DNA of 64,000 bases from Thermoactinomyces intermedius (GCF_016055025.1 NZ_JAECVW010000007.1); one strand, 5' to 3'; positions 50,729 through 59,765 are shown, counted from the stretch's first letter. Made by a program: numbers and translations. The notes: a model not told the origin generated them from the letters alone.

Positions 50729-50947
50729 ATTGGATTCAATTATAATTTTTGGTGTTAACAGAAGAAATGTTTTATATATAAAATTTATATTATTGAATAT
50801 ATTTAATGGATTTAATAGAATGAATATATCTTTAATCAATATCTTTGTGTGGTTTGTCGTTATATATCGGAGAACTCAATGTTTACACATAAACTAGAAA
50901 GAGATGATAAAACGTTGTCTCTTTTGTGAAGGAAGAGTCGATGTGTC

Positions 50948-52126
50948 ATGAAACAAAATAATCTGGTTGTCACCTTGGCTTCGGGAACCATTGCATTGCT
51001 GATTGCCATGGGAATTGGACGGTTTTCATATACCCCGCTTCTGCCGTACATGCAACAGAGTCAGGGCTTCTCAGAATCGATGGCAGGTTATTTGGCTTCC
51101 GGAAACTACTTGGGATATTTGTTGGGCGCCTTATTCGCCGGAGCCGTTCGTTGGGGAAACAAACGGACTTTTTATTTTCGAATCAGTCTTTTGGTCAATA
51201 TTTTGACCACGGGGTTGATGGGCTGTACGACCCATGAAGCACTTTGGATGTTGTGGCGTTTTTTATCAGGCATATCCAGTGCCATGGTATTCGTCTTGAT
51301 TTCAGGCATAGTTTTGGATCGGCTGGCCAATCAACAGCGAATGAGCTGGGCTGGTTTTTTCTATGGTGGGGTTGGATGGGGGATCTTCTTCAGCGGTTTG
51401 CTCGTGCCTTATTTTGTCCAATGGTTGCAATGGGATGGAGCGTGGCTCGGTTTGATGGTATTCAGTATTCTGTTGGGTTTGGTTTCGTGGTTTGGTGTGA
51501 CAGAAGGAAATGAATCAGCCGGGTCATCGGAGTCCCATCCAACTGCTGTGGAAGTTCAGAACAATAAAAAACAACTCATTTGGCTGATGGCTGCTTATGG
51601 GTGTGAAGGTTTGGGTTATATCGTGACGGGAACCTTTCTGGTGGCAATGGCGGCGCAAATTCCTTCCTTGTCTCAAAATCCCGCCGTCAGCTGGATGATT
51701 GCAGGGCTTGCCGCAATCCCTTCCTGTATTTTTTGGGCATGGATTGCGAATTGCTGGGGATACCAAATTTCCCTGATGGTTACATATTTATTGCAAGCAG
51801 TCGGTGTCCTTCTTCCTGCCATTTACCCTGATGCCATCGGGATTTATTTGGGAGCTTTTCTGTTTGGCGGGACTTTTATGGGGATCACCACGCTTGCCAC
51901 TTCCATGGGGCGGGAGATTTATCCTCAACAAAGCAGTCGCGTGATCGGTTATATGACTGCGATTTATGGATTGGGTCAAATTCTCGGCCCGATCGGTGCC
52001 GGGATCCTTGCGGAGAAAACAAACAGTTATACTTCTTCCTTGGTATTCGCCACCGCAATTCTGTTGTTGGGGGCAATTTTTCTAATGAATAATGTTATCG
52101 CACAACGAAAAAATACTCTGTTATGA
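50948..52126 (+). CDS. YbfB/YjiJ family MFS transporter
   Basis: A 392-residue protein with about 12 membrane segments of the YbfB/YjiJ (MFS_4) type. It starts TIALLIAMGIGRFSYTPLLPYMQQSQGFSESMAGYLASGNYLGYLLGAL, diagnostic of this group, and has MSWAGFFYGGVGWGIFFSGLL. Substrate unknown. The gene is enclosed by two copies of an 88-bp sequence that includes the 3' end of the neighbouring XRE-TPR regulator, which suggests it entered or was rearranged as a unit. Its upstream region is AT-rich compared with neighbours. Confidence 0.9.
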   Translation: MKQNNLVVTLASGTIALLIAMGIGRFSYTPLLPYMQQSQGFSESMAGYLASGNYLGYLLGALFAGAVRWGNKRTFYFRISLLVNILTTGLMGCTTHEALWMLWRFLSGISSAMVFVLISGIVLDRLANQQRMSWAGFFYGGVGWGIFFSGLLVPYFVQWLQWDGAWLGLMVFSILLGLVSWFGVTEGNESAGSSESHPTAVEVQNNKKQLIWLMAAYGCEGLGYIVTGTFLVAMAAQIPSLSQNPAVSWMIAGLAAIPSCIFWAWIANCWGYQISLMVTYLLQAVGVLLPAIYPDAIGIYLGAFLFGGTFMGITTLATSMGREIYPQQSSRVIGYMTAIYGLGQILGPIGAGILAEKTNSYTSSLVFATAILLLGAIFLMNNVIAQRKNTLL

Positions 52127-52152
52127 AGGGGATATCCTTTCACTTGGCGATG

Positions 52153-52240
52153 GACAAACATTGCGGATATTCCAAGAAGAACACCTCCCGGGGATGAGCC
52201 GGGAGGTATTCGTGTTTTAAGGGGAGTCGGCGGGGAGGGT
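52153..52240. repeat. 88-bp direct repeat, copy B
   Basis: Second copy, overlapping the last eight codons (TLPADSP and stop) of the minus-strand XRE-TPR gene and its terminator hairpin ACCTCCCGG/CCGGGAGGT. This copy is in its functional place; copy A is the displaced one. Confidence 0.85.
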
Positions 52241-53575
52241 CACGGGCAGGGGTTCTTTCTTCTCCCGGCTTTTGACATGGGAATGGAGGAAATCCAAGGC
52301 AAAGGCATGGGTATGGCGTTCTCCAAGTTGGCCCAGATGCGCGCCAATCAGAAGATGGATCCGGTCGGTTAAGTCGGAAAATGAATGCTGTGTCGCGATT
52401 TGGAGTGCCTCCTTTAATGTTTGAAAAGCTTTGTGGTTTTCGTTTTGCAGAAAAAAGCTGTTTGCCATGAGCATCAAGGCTTCGCACTCATGGTAAGCCA
52501 GGCCCGCTTTTCTGCTGGATGCAAGCGCTTTGAGGGAATAGTTGCGGGCCGGTTCCGCTTGTTTCTTTTTTTCATGCCATGTGGCCAACTGTATGTAAAG
52601 ATAAGCGGACAATCCCGCCTTGCGTACCTTTTTTTCCAACTGTTGCGCCGTTTCCAGACAGATTTCCGCTTGATGAAGCTGTCCGGATTCGATGTAAATC
52701 CGGCCCAGCATTCCCCAAAACTTCATCAGGCGATCCGCCATCTTGTCCACACGGGCCAGCTCGATCCCTTTCAATGCCGACTGGATGGCCATGGAATGCA
52801 TCCGGGCTTTGGCCAAGATGGAAGAACGGACGTCATAATGATACAGGAGTGCTTCTTTGCTGAGATAGCCGGCTTGCTCTTTTTTCAATTCATTCAAGGT
52901 GTTTTGCGCTTCTTCCAGGCGGTTCAGTTTTTCGAGATAAATGGCCTGATTGACCAGGATAATTTCTTTTAAATACCTTCTTTCCCCCTCTTCCTGAAAA
53001 CATTCCCGTGCCTGTTTGGCATACCGGAGTGCTGTACCGTATTGGTCCGTCATGTACTCCAGCAGGCTTAACCCGTTGTAGCTGGCGGAATGCAAGTTGC
53101 TTTCAGCCATTTCCGGATATTGTTGTTCCAGTCGCAAAATCGCCTCCGTGAAATGTTTCTGCGCTTTTTTCCCTTTCTTTTTCCCGGCGTAAGCTTTGCC
53201 TTTCAAATAATGCGCCCACACAGAGAGCGGATGGTCATCGTGAATGTTCAGTTCCCTTAATCGTGCCAGGCCCGGGTCCGGGCTGATCAGATCGATGATC
53301 GTTTCGACGGCCGTCAACTGCAACCGGATGGTCTCATTGATCTTTTCTTCTTTTGTCTTTTGCATGGAAAAACACGTTACATCTTCTTTCACTCCCAGCT
53401 TTTTCAGGACGTATTCCAATTTTTCCACGCTGACTTGTCCTCTGCCGTTTTCAATCGAGCTTAAAACGGGTTGGGTCAACTTTTCATCCGTCAGGTCCGT
53501 CTGGCGGAGCTTTCGTTTCTTCCGCTGCTGGCGGATAAACCTCCCGAGTGCCACGCGATCGATTTGTTCTTTCAT
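52217..53575 (-). CDS. XRE-family regulator with TPR repeats (RRNPP-like)
   Basis: A 452-residue protein. The N-terminal XRE HTH (about 5-65) reads ALGRFIRQQRKKRKLRQTDLTDEKLTQPVLSSIENGRGQVSVEKLEYVL. The rest is helical TPR-type repeats (GKAYAGKKKGKKAQKHFTEAILRL, YGTALRYAKQARECFQEEGERRY, GQLHQAEICLETAQQLEKK). This is the architecture of peptide-responsive regulators such as PlcR, NprR and their relatives. ATG 53575 has GAGGTGA five bases upstream; the long frame beyond it is AT-rich leader. A perfect palindrome at 53643-53656 may be its operator. No clear pheromone gene was found. Confidence 0.85.
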   Translation of the reverse strand: MKEQIDRVALGRFIRQQRKKRKLRQTDLTDEKLTQPVLSSIENGRGQVSVEKLEYVLKKLGVKEDVTCFSMQKTKEEKINETIRLQLTAVETIIDLISPDPGLARLRELNIHDDHPLSVWAHYLKGKAYAGKKKGKKAQKHFTEAILRLEQQYPEMAESNLHSASYNGLSLLEYMTDQYGTALRYAKQARECFQEEGERRYLKEIILVNQAIYLEKLNRLEEAQNTLNELKKEQAGYLSKEALLYHYDVRSSILAKARMHSMAIQSALKGIELARVDKMADRLMKFWGMLGRIYIESGQLHQAEICLETAQQLEKKVRKAGLSAYLYIQLATWHEKKKQAEPARNYSLKALASSRKAGLAYHECEALMLMANSFFLQNENHKAFQTLKEALQIATQHSFSDLTDRIHLLIGAHLGQLGERHTHAFALDFLHSHVKSREKKEPLPVTLPADSP

Positions 53576-53642
53576 TCCATTCACCTCAAAAAATTTTCCG
53601 TCCGGTTTTGTCGATATATTTGGGGGAATTCCGTTTATTTGG

Positions 53643-53656
53643 TTTGGTGCACCAAA
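53643..53656. promoter_or_regulatory. Perfect 14-bp palindrome upstream of the XRE-TPR gene
   Basis: TTTGGTGCACCAAA is its own reverse complement and lies 68 bases before the regulator's start. A second, imperfect inverted repeat (ATATTTC/GAAATAT, 53677-53701) follows upstream. Both fit operators for autoregulation. Confidence 0.5.
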
Positions 53657-53826
53657 TATCCGGAGGGTTTGTTTAAATATTTCATGTATATTTAGAAATA
53701 TCAGGAATAATTGAATGAATATAACAATTTTTGTTAAATTTGCAAATATTTTTTGTAAATTATATACTATTTTCGGACAAATCATCAACCATTTCATGGA
53801 AAATCCAAGGAAGGGGACAGTGAACC

Positions 53827-54096
53827 GTGTTGAAGTTAAACATTGAAGGAACCGAAAGCGAAGTGGAGAAATTTTTGGAGGACATGCAAAAAATGTACTT
53901 GTATGTCGCGGTCAAACGCGACGGCAATGAGGAAAGAACCGAAGTTTGTTGTGAGGCCAAAAAAGTGAAACACACCCGGGTCCGGATTCAGACCGAAGAC
54001 GGGAAAATGATTGAAATTCCCTGTTGGGATTTGGAGGTTTTCAAAGAAGAGAAAAAATCAGTGTGGAAATTTAAATCCTACGATATTTTCGCGTAA
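53827..54096 (+). CDS. Small hypothetical protein
   Basis: An 89-residue charged cytosolic protein. It begins LKLNIEGTESEVEKFLEDMQKM, faintly like the short DUF3970-type family, then YVAVKRDGNEERTEVCCEAKKVKHTRVRIQ and a basic/aromatic end (SVWKFKSYDIFA). The start is a GTG at 53827, with AAGGGGACAG about ten bases upstream. It is divergent from the XRE-TPR gene. No signal peptide, so it is unlikely to be that regulator's pheromone. Function unknown. Confidence 0.6.
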   Translation: MLKLNIEGTESEVEKFLEDMQKMYLYVAVKRDGNEERTEVCCEAKKVKHTRVRIQTEDGKMIEIPCWDLEVFKEEKKSVWKFKSYDIFA

Positions 54097-54188
54097 ATCC
54101 GACCGGATGGAGAAAAACGGGGGACCGCGATGCTTAAAAGGGCTGGAAATGCATAGGATATAGTATTCTATGTCCTTGGAGGTAAATC

Positions 54189-55655
54189 ATGAATCCTTTT
54201 ATTCCCTCGTTATCCAATGAAGAAATGATCTCCATCATCCAAAAAGGACTCGGCCGGACATCCCAACCGAAACGGATCATTGTGGTTGGAGCGGGAATGG
54301 CCGGACTGGTGGCTGCTTCTTTGCTGAAAGAAGCCGGGCATGAAGTGATCCTTTTGGAATCTTCGGATCGTGTGGGAGGAAGAGTGTATACAATCCGGTC
54401 ACCGTTTGAGAACGGGGAGTATATGGAGGCCGGAGCCATGCGCATTCCCAACAGTCATCATTTGACATTGGAGTATATCCGGAAATTCGGGCTGATGCTC
54501 CGGCCGTTTGTGAATTCCACTCCCAACGATCTGATTTTTGTCAATAATGTGTTGGTACGGCTGAAAGAGTACGAACGAAATCCGGATGTCCTGAGGTTTC
54601 CGGTTAATGACTTTGAAAAAGGGAAAACCATCAGCGATTTGCTCAATCTGGCCGTTTCCCCGATCACTCAGTTCATCGAAGAAGACCCGGATCAGCGTTG
54701 GATCACGGTGATCAAAGAATTTGACAAATATTCCGTCGATTCGTTTTTCCGTTACAATCCGGTGGGCTGGACCCTGTCGCCGGCCGCGATTGAACAAATC
54801 CTGGTGCTCGCAGATTTGGAAGGGCTTCCCGAATTGTCTTTTCTTGAGGCATTGCGTGAATTGATTCTTCTTGAAAGCCCGGATGTTTCTTTTTATGAGG
54901 TGGCCGGAGGGTTGGATCAGTTGCCGAAAGCTTTTTTGCCGCAACTCCGGCCCAACATTTTGTTCCGGCACAAGATGACCCGGATTGTGCAAAACGAACG
55001 GGAAGTCACCATTTATGCCCTGGATCAAAATTCCAAGACGGTTCATGTGACCGGAGATGCAGCCATCATCACGATTCCTTTTTCCGCTTTTCAATATGTG
55101 GACGTCGAGCCGTTCGATTCTTTTTCGCATGCCAAATGGAAGGCGATCCGGCAATTGCATTACGTGGCTTCCACCAAAATCGGAATCCAGTTTAACAAAC
55201 GGTTTTGGGAAGACGCGGGTCTGTTTGGCGGGAAAATGATCACCGACCAGCCGATCCGCTTCACCTATTTCCCCAGCCATGGGTTTGGCAGCGACACCGG
55301 CGTGGTGCTGGCCAGTTACACATGGGAGGATCATGCATTGATTTGGGACGGATTGTCCCTGGATCAACAAATCAAAGAATGCATGGATGAGCTGATGAAA
55401 GTTTTCGGCCCCTCGATCGAAAACCATGTCGTGACGGGCGCTTCCTTCAGTTGGCAAAAATATCCGCATACCAACGGTGGATTCTCGATGTTTAAACCGG
55501 AACAGGAAAGCGAATTGTTCCCGGCCGTTATCGCGTCGGAAGGAAGGGTGTACTTTGCAGGGGAACATGCTTCCTACACGAGAACATGGATCCAGGGGGC
55601 GATTGAATCCGGAATCCGGGCGGCCCACGATGTTCACCGGCGGAATGAACCATAA
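54189..55655 (+). CDS. Flavin monoamine oxidase family protein
   Basis: A 488-residue FAD amine oxidase. The N-terminal dinucleotide motif is IIVVGAGMAGLVAASLLKEAGHEVILLES, followed by the family's GGRVYTIRS and MEAGAMRIPNSHHLTLEYI (the GAMRxP motif of L-amino acid oxidases). The C-terminal FAD motif is RVYFAGEHASYTRTWIQGAIESGIRAA. It would oxidatively deaminate an amine or L-amino acid to give hydrogen peroxide and ammonia. No signal peptide is present, so it is cytosolic. GGAGG precedes the ATG. Confidence 0.92.
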   Translation: MNPFIPSLSNEEMISIIQKGLGRTSQPKRIIVVGAGMAGLVAASLLKEAGHEVILLESSDRVGGRVYTIRSPFENGEYMEAGAMRIPNSHHLTLEYIRKFGLMLRPFVNSTPNDLIFVNNVLVRLKEYERNPDVLRFPVNDFEKGKTISDLLNLAVSPITQFIEEDPDQRWITVIKEFDKYSVDSFFRYNPVGWTLSPAAIEQILVLADLEGLPELSFLEALRELILLESPDVSFYEVAGGLDQLPKAFLPQLRPNILFRHKMTRIVQNEREVTIYALDQNSKTVHVTGDAAIITIPFSAFQYVDVEPFDSFSHAKWKAIRQLHYVASTKIGIQFNKRFWEDAGLFGGKMITDQPIRFTYFPSHGFGSDTGVVLASYTWEDHALIWDGLSLDQQIKECMDELMKVFGPSIENHVVTGASFSWQKYPHTNGGFSMFKPEQESELFPAVIASEGRVYFAGEHASYTRTWIQGAIESGIRAAHDVHRRNEP

Positions 55656-55796
55656 GCCTGTATGGGATGGATCAGGCTTATTTTTTTTGCCCGTTTTTTT
55701 TAAAGGGGGGATGCAAACTGGTACTCTGCCGAAAACAGTGGTAGAGTGAGATTGGTAAACTTTTTTGCGTGGATTGAAAGGATGTAAAGAGTCAAG

Positions 55797-57950
55797 ATGA
55801 AAAAATCAGTGGTACTTGCAGAAAAACCTTCCGTTGGCCGGGATCTTGCCCGTGTCCTCGGTTGCCGCAAAAAAGGAAATGGCTTTATGGAAGGAGACAA
55901 ATATATCGTGACATGGGCATTCGGCCATCTTGTCACATTGGCGGAACCGGAAGCCTATGACAAAAAGTACAAAGTCTGGCGGATGGAAGATCTGCCGATT
56001 TTGCCCCAACCCTTGAAACAAGTGGTGATCCGGAAAACGAGCAAACAATTTCATCAGATCAAAAAGCTGATGTCCCGACCGGATGTGAAAAACATTGTCA
56101 TTGCCACCGACGCCGGCCGGGAAGGGGAACTGGTGGCCCGATGGATTATTGAAAAAGCCCGGGTCAAAAAGCCGGTCAAGCGTTTGTGGATTTCCTCCGT
56201 CACCGACAAGGCGATCAAAGAAGGTTTTAAAAAACTGAAGGACGGAAAACTGTACGAAAACTTATACCGTTCCGCGGTGGCCCGGGCGGAAGCGGATTGG
56301 GTGGTTGGCATTAATGCGACCAGGGCGTTGACCAGCAAGTATAATGCCTCGCTTTCATGCGGACGGGTCCAGACTCCCACATTGGCTATGATTGCCCGCC
56401 GCGAAGAGGAGATCAAAAATTTCCGGCCGAAGCCGTTTTACGGGGTGGAAGCGGTCACGGACAAAGGGTTGAAATTCACTTGGAAAAAAGGCCGGAGCTT
56501 TCGCAAAGAGGTTTGCGAAAACATCGTGGCTGCAGGCAAAGGAAAGAAGCTTTCCATCACCCATGCCAGCCGGAAAAAGAAAAAGAAATGGGCGCCTGCC
56601 CTTTACGACTTGACCGAATTGCAACGGGAAGCCAACCAGCGGTACGGATTTTCCGCCAAAGAAACCTTGTCGACGCTTCAGCAATTGTATGAAACACACA
56701 AAGTGGTCACCTATCCGCGCACGGATTCCCGTTATTTGTCTTCCGACATCGTGGATACGTTAAAAGAGCGGATCGAAGCCTGCCGGGTGGGTCCGTATGC
56801 GGAGTTTGCCCGGCAAGCAAAACAAGGGGTGAAAGCCGGCGCCCATTTTGTGGATGACCGGAAAGTTTCCGATCACCATGCCATCATTCCGACCGAAGAG
56901 CCGGCCCGGTTGGAAGACCTCAGCCCCCGGGAGCGAAAGATTTTTGATCTGGTGGTGCGAAGGTTTTTTGCCGTGTTGTTCCCGCCCTTTGAATATGAGG
57001 AGATCAAGTTGGAGGGAACCATCGGAGGGGAACCATTCATCGCCGGCGGGAAAACCGTGTTGTCCCCCGGCTGGAAACAAGTGGCCGGCAGCGAACCGGA
57101 AGCCGACATCAACCCGGCATTATCCCGGGTTCAGCCCGGCGAGGAGCTGAACGTCCGGTCTTTGAAGTTGACGCAAGGAGAAACGGAGCCGCCGGAACGC
57201 TTTACCGAAGGCACCTTGATCGCCGCCATGGAAAATCCGGTGAAATACATGGAAACCGACCGGAAAGATTTGATCAAAACGATCGGGGAAACGGGCGGGC
57301 TCGGAACCGTGGCCACCCGGGCGGATATCATCGAGAAATTGTTTGACAGCTATTATATTGAAAAGAAAGGAAAATACATTTACCTCACCTCCACCGGCAG
57401 ACAACTGCTCGATTTGGTCCCGGAGGAGTTGAAATCGCCGGAACTCACCGCGAAATGGGAACAAAAACTGCAATCGATCGCCAACGGGAAATTGAAAAAA
57501 GAAAGCTTCTTGCGTGAGATGAGGGATTATGCCAAACGGGTGGTCAATGAAATCAAAGCCAGCGAACGCACCTTCCGCCATGACAACCTGACAGCCACCC
57601 GCTGTCCGGACTGCGGCAAGCGGCTGCTTGAAGTCAAGAACAAAAAAGGAAGAATGCTGGTTTGCCAGGACCGGTCCTGCGGTTACCGGAAAAACCTGGC
57701 TCGCATCACCAATGTCCACTGCCCCGAATGCAGAAAGCGGATGGAACTGCGCGGGGAAGGAGAGGGGCGCATCTTTGTCTGTTCTTGTGGTTTCCGGGAA
57801 AAATATGCCTCTTTCAAAGAACGGATGGAAAAAGAGCAAAAAAGCAAAGTCTCGCGCAAAGAAATTAATCGCTATCTCAAACAACAGGAGGAACTGTCCA
57901 ATCCGGCTCTCAAAGAAGCCTTGTCCAAACTCTTTTCCTCCAATGAATGA
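55797..57950 (+). CDS. topB: DNA topoisomerase III
   Basis: A 717-residue type IA topoisomerase that decatenates and relaxes DNA, often with RecQ (present at 24334). The TOPRIM domain starts VLAEKPSVGRDLARVLG and has the acidic TDAGREGELVAR. The active-site tyrosine is Y306 in VVTYPRTDSRYLS. The central GLGTVATRADIIEKLF is conserved. The C-terminus carries zinc-ribbon-like cysteines (CPDCGKRLLE, CQDRSCGYRKN, CPECRKRM, CSCGFREK). The protein ends with a basic tail. GGATGTAAAG lies upstream of the ATG. A terminator follows. Confidence 0.95.
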   Translation: MKKSVVLAEKPSVGRDLARVLGCRKKGNGFMEGDKYIVTWAFGHLVTLAEPEAYDKKYKVWRMEDLPILPQPLKQVVIRKTSKQFHQIKKLMSRPDVKNIVIATDAGREGELVARWIIEKARVKKPVKRLWISSVTDKAIKEGFKKLKDGKLYENLYRSAVARAEADWVVGINATRALTSKYNASLSCGRVQTPTLAMIARREEEIKNFRPKPFYGVEAVTDKGLKFTWKKGRSFRKEVCENIVAAGKGKKLSITHASRKKKKKWAPALYDLTELQREANQRYGFSAKETLSTLQQLYETHKVVTYPRTDSRYLSSDIVDTLKERIEACRVGPYAEFARQAKQGVKAGAHFVDDRKVSDHHAIIPTEEPARLEDLSPRERKIFDLVVRRFFAVLFPPFEYEEIKLEGTIGGEPFIAGGKTVLSPGWKQVAGSEPEADINPALSRVQPGEELNVRSLKLTQGETEPPERFTEGTLIAAMENPVKYMETDRKDLIKTIGETGGLGTVATRADIIEKLFDSYYIEKKGKYIYLTSTGRQLLDLVPEELKSPELTAKWEQKLQSIANGKLKKESFLREMRDYAKRVVNEIKASERTFRHDNLTATRCPDCGKRLLEVKNKKGRMLVCQDRSCGYRKNLARITNVHCPECRKRMELRGEGEGRIFVCSCGFREKYASFKERMEKEQKSKVSRKEINRYLKQQEELSNPALKEALSKLFSSNE

Positions 57951-57956
57951 GAATTC

Positions 57957-57999
57957 TCCCCGTCTTTTCAACCCTGCTGAAAAGGCGGGGGTTTTTTAT
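57957..57999 (+). terminator. Intrinsic terminator after topB
   Basis: CCCCGTCTTTTCA/TGAAAAGGCGGGG with a mismatch, followed by T6. Confidence 0.85.
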
Positions 58000-58087
58000 A
58001 TTCTTCGGATCATCACAAAAGGAAACCGAAAGAACAAGGTTAAATGGATAAACCTTGATTTGGATCAAAAACGGTGATCCAACATTA

Positions 58088-58124
58088 AAAAAGATGGGCA
58101 GAATGGGATCTGTCCATCTTTTTT
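58088..58124 (+). terminator. Second terminator-like hairpin, left border of the toxin region
   Basis: AAAAAGATGG/CCATCTTTTTT with a 17-base loop. From here to 58298 the sequence is AT-rich (TTTATAATTTTTTTATAATTATTAATATT) and holds the toxin A promoter region but no gene. Confidence 0.7.
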
Positions 58125-58276
58125 GCAGATTGCAGGAGGAAAAGTATCGTTCACCAACGTATTTCTTCGTTTTTTAAAGTCAAATTTATAATTTTTTTAT
58201 AATTATTAATATTAGCAAAAGGAGAAGGAAGAAAAACCATCGATTTCAAAGTTTTTAATGACACGGACTCACAGGT

Positions 58277-58736
58277 AAAGAGGTGAAAGGTTGCCAAAAT
58301 GAAAACGATACATCATGGGAAGTTTCTCTTATGCTTCATTTTGGTTGCATGTGCCCTGGTCACACCAACCGCCTATGCAACCGGCGGCGGGGGTTTCGAT
58401 GTTCCAGAGATCCATGAGGATTTCAACCAAGGAAAACCGGCTCCGGCTCCCACACCGACGGAGGAGCTGAACGTTGCCCCGTCCAAGCAGGAAAAAGGAT
58501 TCTTCAGCAAAATGGGAGACGTTGTTTCCGGCTCTTGGAACAAATTAAAAGACGGGGTCTCCAACACCTGGAACAACCTGAAAAACGGAGCGAAAAAAGC
58601 TTGGAACACCGCCGCAACCGCCACCAAGAATGCGGCTCAAAAAGCCTGGGATTGGATGACCTCCACAGCAGGCAAAATCACCGGGGGAATTGTGCTTGGA
58701 ATCGCAGCACTCACCGGATTGTTGAGCAAATTCGGG
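58277..58736 (+). repeat. Shared toxin N-terminal module, copy A
   Basis: About 460 bp, from AAAGAGGTGAAAGG 22 bases before the start to codon 146 of toxin A. It is very similar to 61413-61872 at both DNA and protein level, including the ribosome binding site. GC-rich relative to what follows. Confidence 0.9.
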
Positions 58737-59765
58737 CAACCCCTCGCCAGAGGGATCCAATCAGCCTATACAAATTTGAAAAATCTTTTTGCGAGAAAGG
58801 GATTGGAAAGACAAAACCTGACAGCCAGTCTGGGGAATGCCGGAATGGCAGCGGGAAACAGCCAATATCCTTATGGAAAGCTGAGTGATATTGACGTTTC
58901 GGATAAACAGTTGGCTGAGTTATCTGAGTTGGCTTATGATGACGAAATAAACTATGATGATTTACGAAATATTTTAGGTGAAAATTGGAAGGTTAGTGAA
59001 AAAATAGATAAAGATAATGGATTACAAGGCTATATTTTTACAAATAAATTCACACAAATGGTTATTGCATTTCGAGGAACCGAACCAACGAAAGACTTTA
59101 TAAATGATGTTTTGATTGCTGATTATAAATATATAGCTCATGGAGATGACCGAAATAATCACCAAGCTGTAGAGGCAAGAAAGATAGTAGCGGATATTAT
59201 TAATAGTGAAGAATATAAAGGTTATAAAATGGTATTAACCGGACATTCTTTAGGAGGGTATCTGGCTGTAGATTGTGCTGCGAGATATGATATTCCGGCT
59301 GTTTCCTTTAATGCTCCGGGAATGAATTTGGAAAAAAATCTTAATATCAGTACAGTGAAGGAGTTTCTTCGTGCATTCGCCTTTTTCCCTAAATATTTAG
59401 TGCAATCTATTTATGACAGAGAAATAAAATTTGGTGTTTATAATAGCTATAAACGAAATATCACAGATCCGAAGATACGGGAAATTGCGGAAAAAGAGAG
59501 GTCCGGTGCTTATGATGAAATGATTCGTAACTACAGATATAATGATGATCTGATTGGCTCATTTGGTTATCGTCTTGGGAAAACATACAATATTCAACCC
59601 GATGGAAGCATTGAAGAAGCCGATGATAAAGACGGATTAGATCAACGATTAACGGCGAAGTTTGGTCATAAAATAGGTAATTTTACTGATAGTAGCAAAT
59701 CACCGATTCCAAATCTCTATGATCAGGATGGAAATCTTGTATCGAGGAAAAGGAGTGCGAATTAA
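58299..59765 (+). CDS. Secreted lipase-fold effector (candidate polymorphic toxin A)
   Basis: A 488-residue protein. Residues 1-27 are a Sec signal peptide (FLLCFILVACALVTPTAYA; LVAC also resembles a lipobox). Residues 40-66 are Pro-rich. Trp80, Trp91 and Trp102 are exactly 11 residues apart in an amphipathic Lys-rich stretch, then W117 and W119 and a hydrophobic segment (about 127-143). The C-terminal domain from about 195 is a class 3 lipase-like fold: IAFRGTEPTKDF, nucleophile S317 in TGHSLGGYLA, Asp in RYNDDLIGS (416/417) and His457 in FGHKIGNF. The first 190 codons are GC-rich, the rest strongly AT-rich. AGAGGTGAAAGG precedes the ATG. A lipoprotein gene starts directly at its stop. Confidence 0.85.
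   Translation: MKTIHHGKFLLCFILVACALVTPTAYATGGGGFDVPEIHEDFNQGKPAPAPTPTEELNVAPSKQEKGFFSKMGDVVSGSWNKLKDGVSNTWNNLKNGAKKAWNTAATATKNAAQKAWDWMTSTAGKITGGIVLGIAALTGLLSKFGQPLARGIQSAYTNLKNLFARKGLERQNLTASLGNAGMAAGNSQYPYGKLSDIDVSDKQLAELSELAYDDEINYDDLRNILGENWKVSEKIDKDNGLQGYIFTNKFTQMVIAFRGTEPTKDFINDVLIADYKYIAHGDDRNNHQAVEARKIVADIINSEEYKGYKMVLTGHSLGGYLAVDCAARYDIPAVSFNAPGMNLEKNLNISTVKEFLRAFAFFPKYLVQSIYDREIKFGVYNSYKRNITDPKIREIAEKERSGAYDEMIRNYRYNDDLIGSFGYRLGKTYNIQPDGSIEEADDKDGLDQRLTAKFGHKIGNFTDSSKSPIPNLYDQDGNLVSRKRSAN

Noticed and set aside
52217..53797. A 526-residue version of the XRE-TPR protein
   Set aside because: The first 73 residues come from AT-rich leader containing the palindromes, and a strong ribosome site directly precedes the internal ATG at 53575.
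53715..53846. A 43-codon frame (start MNITIFVKFANIF) as pheromone gene for the XRE-TPR regulator
   Set aside because: The ribosome site is weak, there is no typical signal peptide with basic start, and the frame runs into the next gene; AT-rich chance frame is likelier.
58299..58383. Toxin A as a lipoprotein (LVAC lipobox at residues 14-17)
   Set aside because: The residues after that Cys remain hydrophobic (ALV) and a good signal peptidase I site (TAYA) follows, so release by signal peptidase I is more likely, though not certain.
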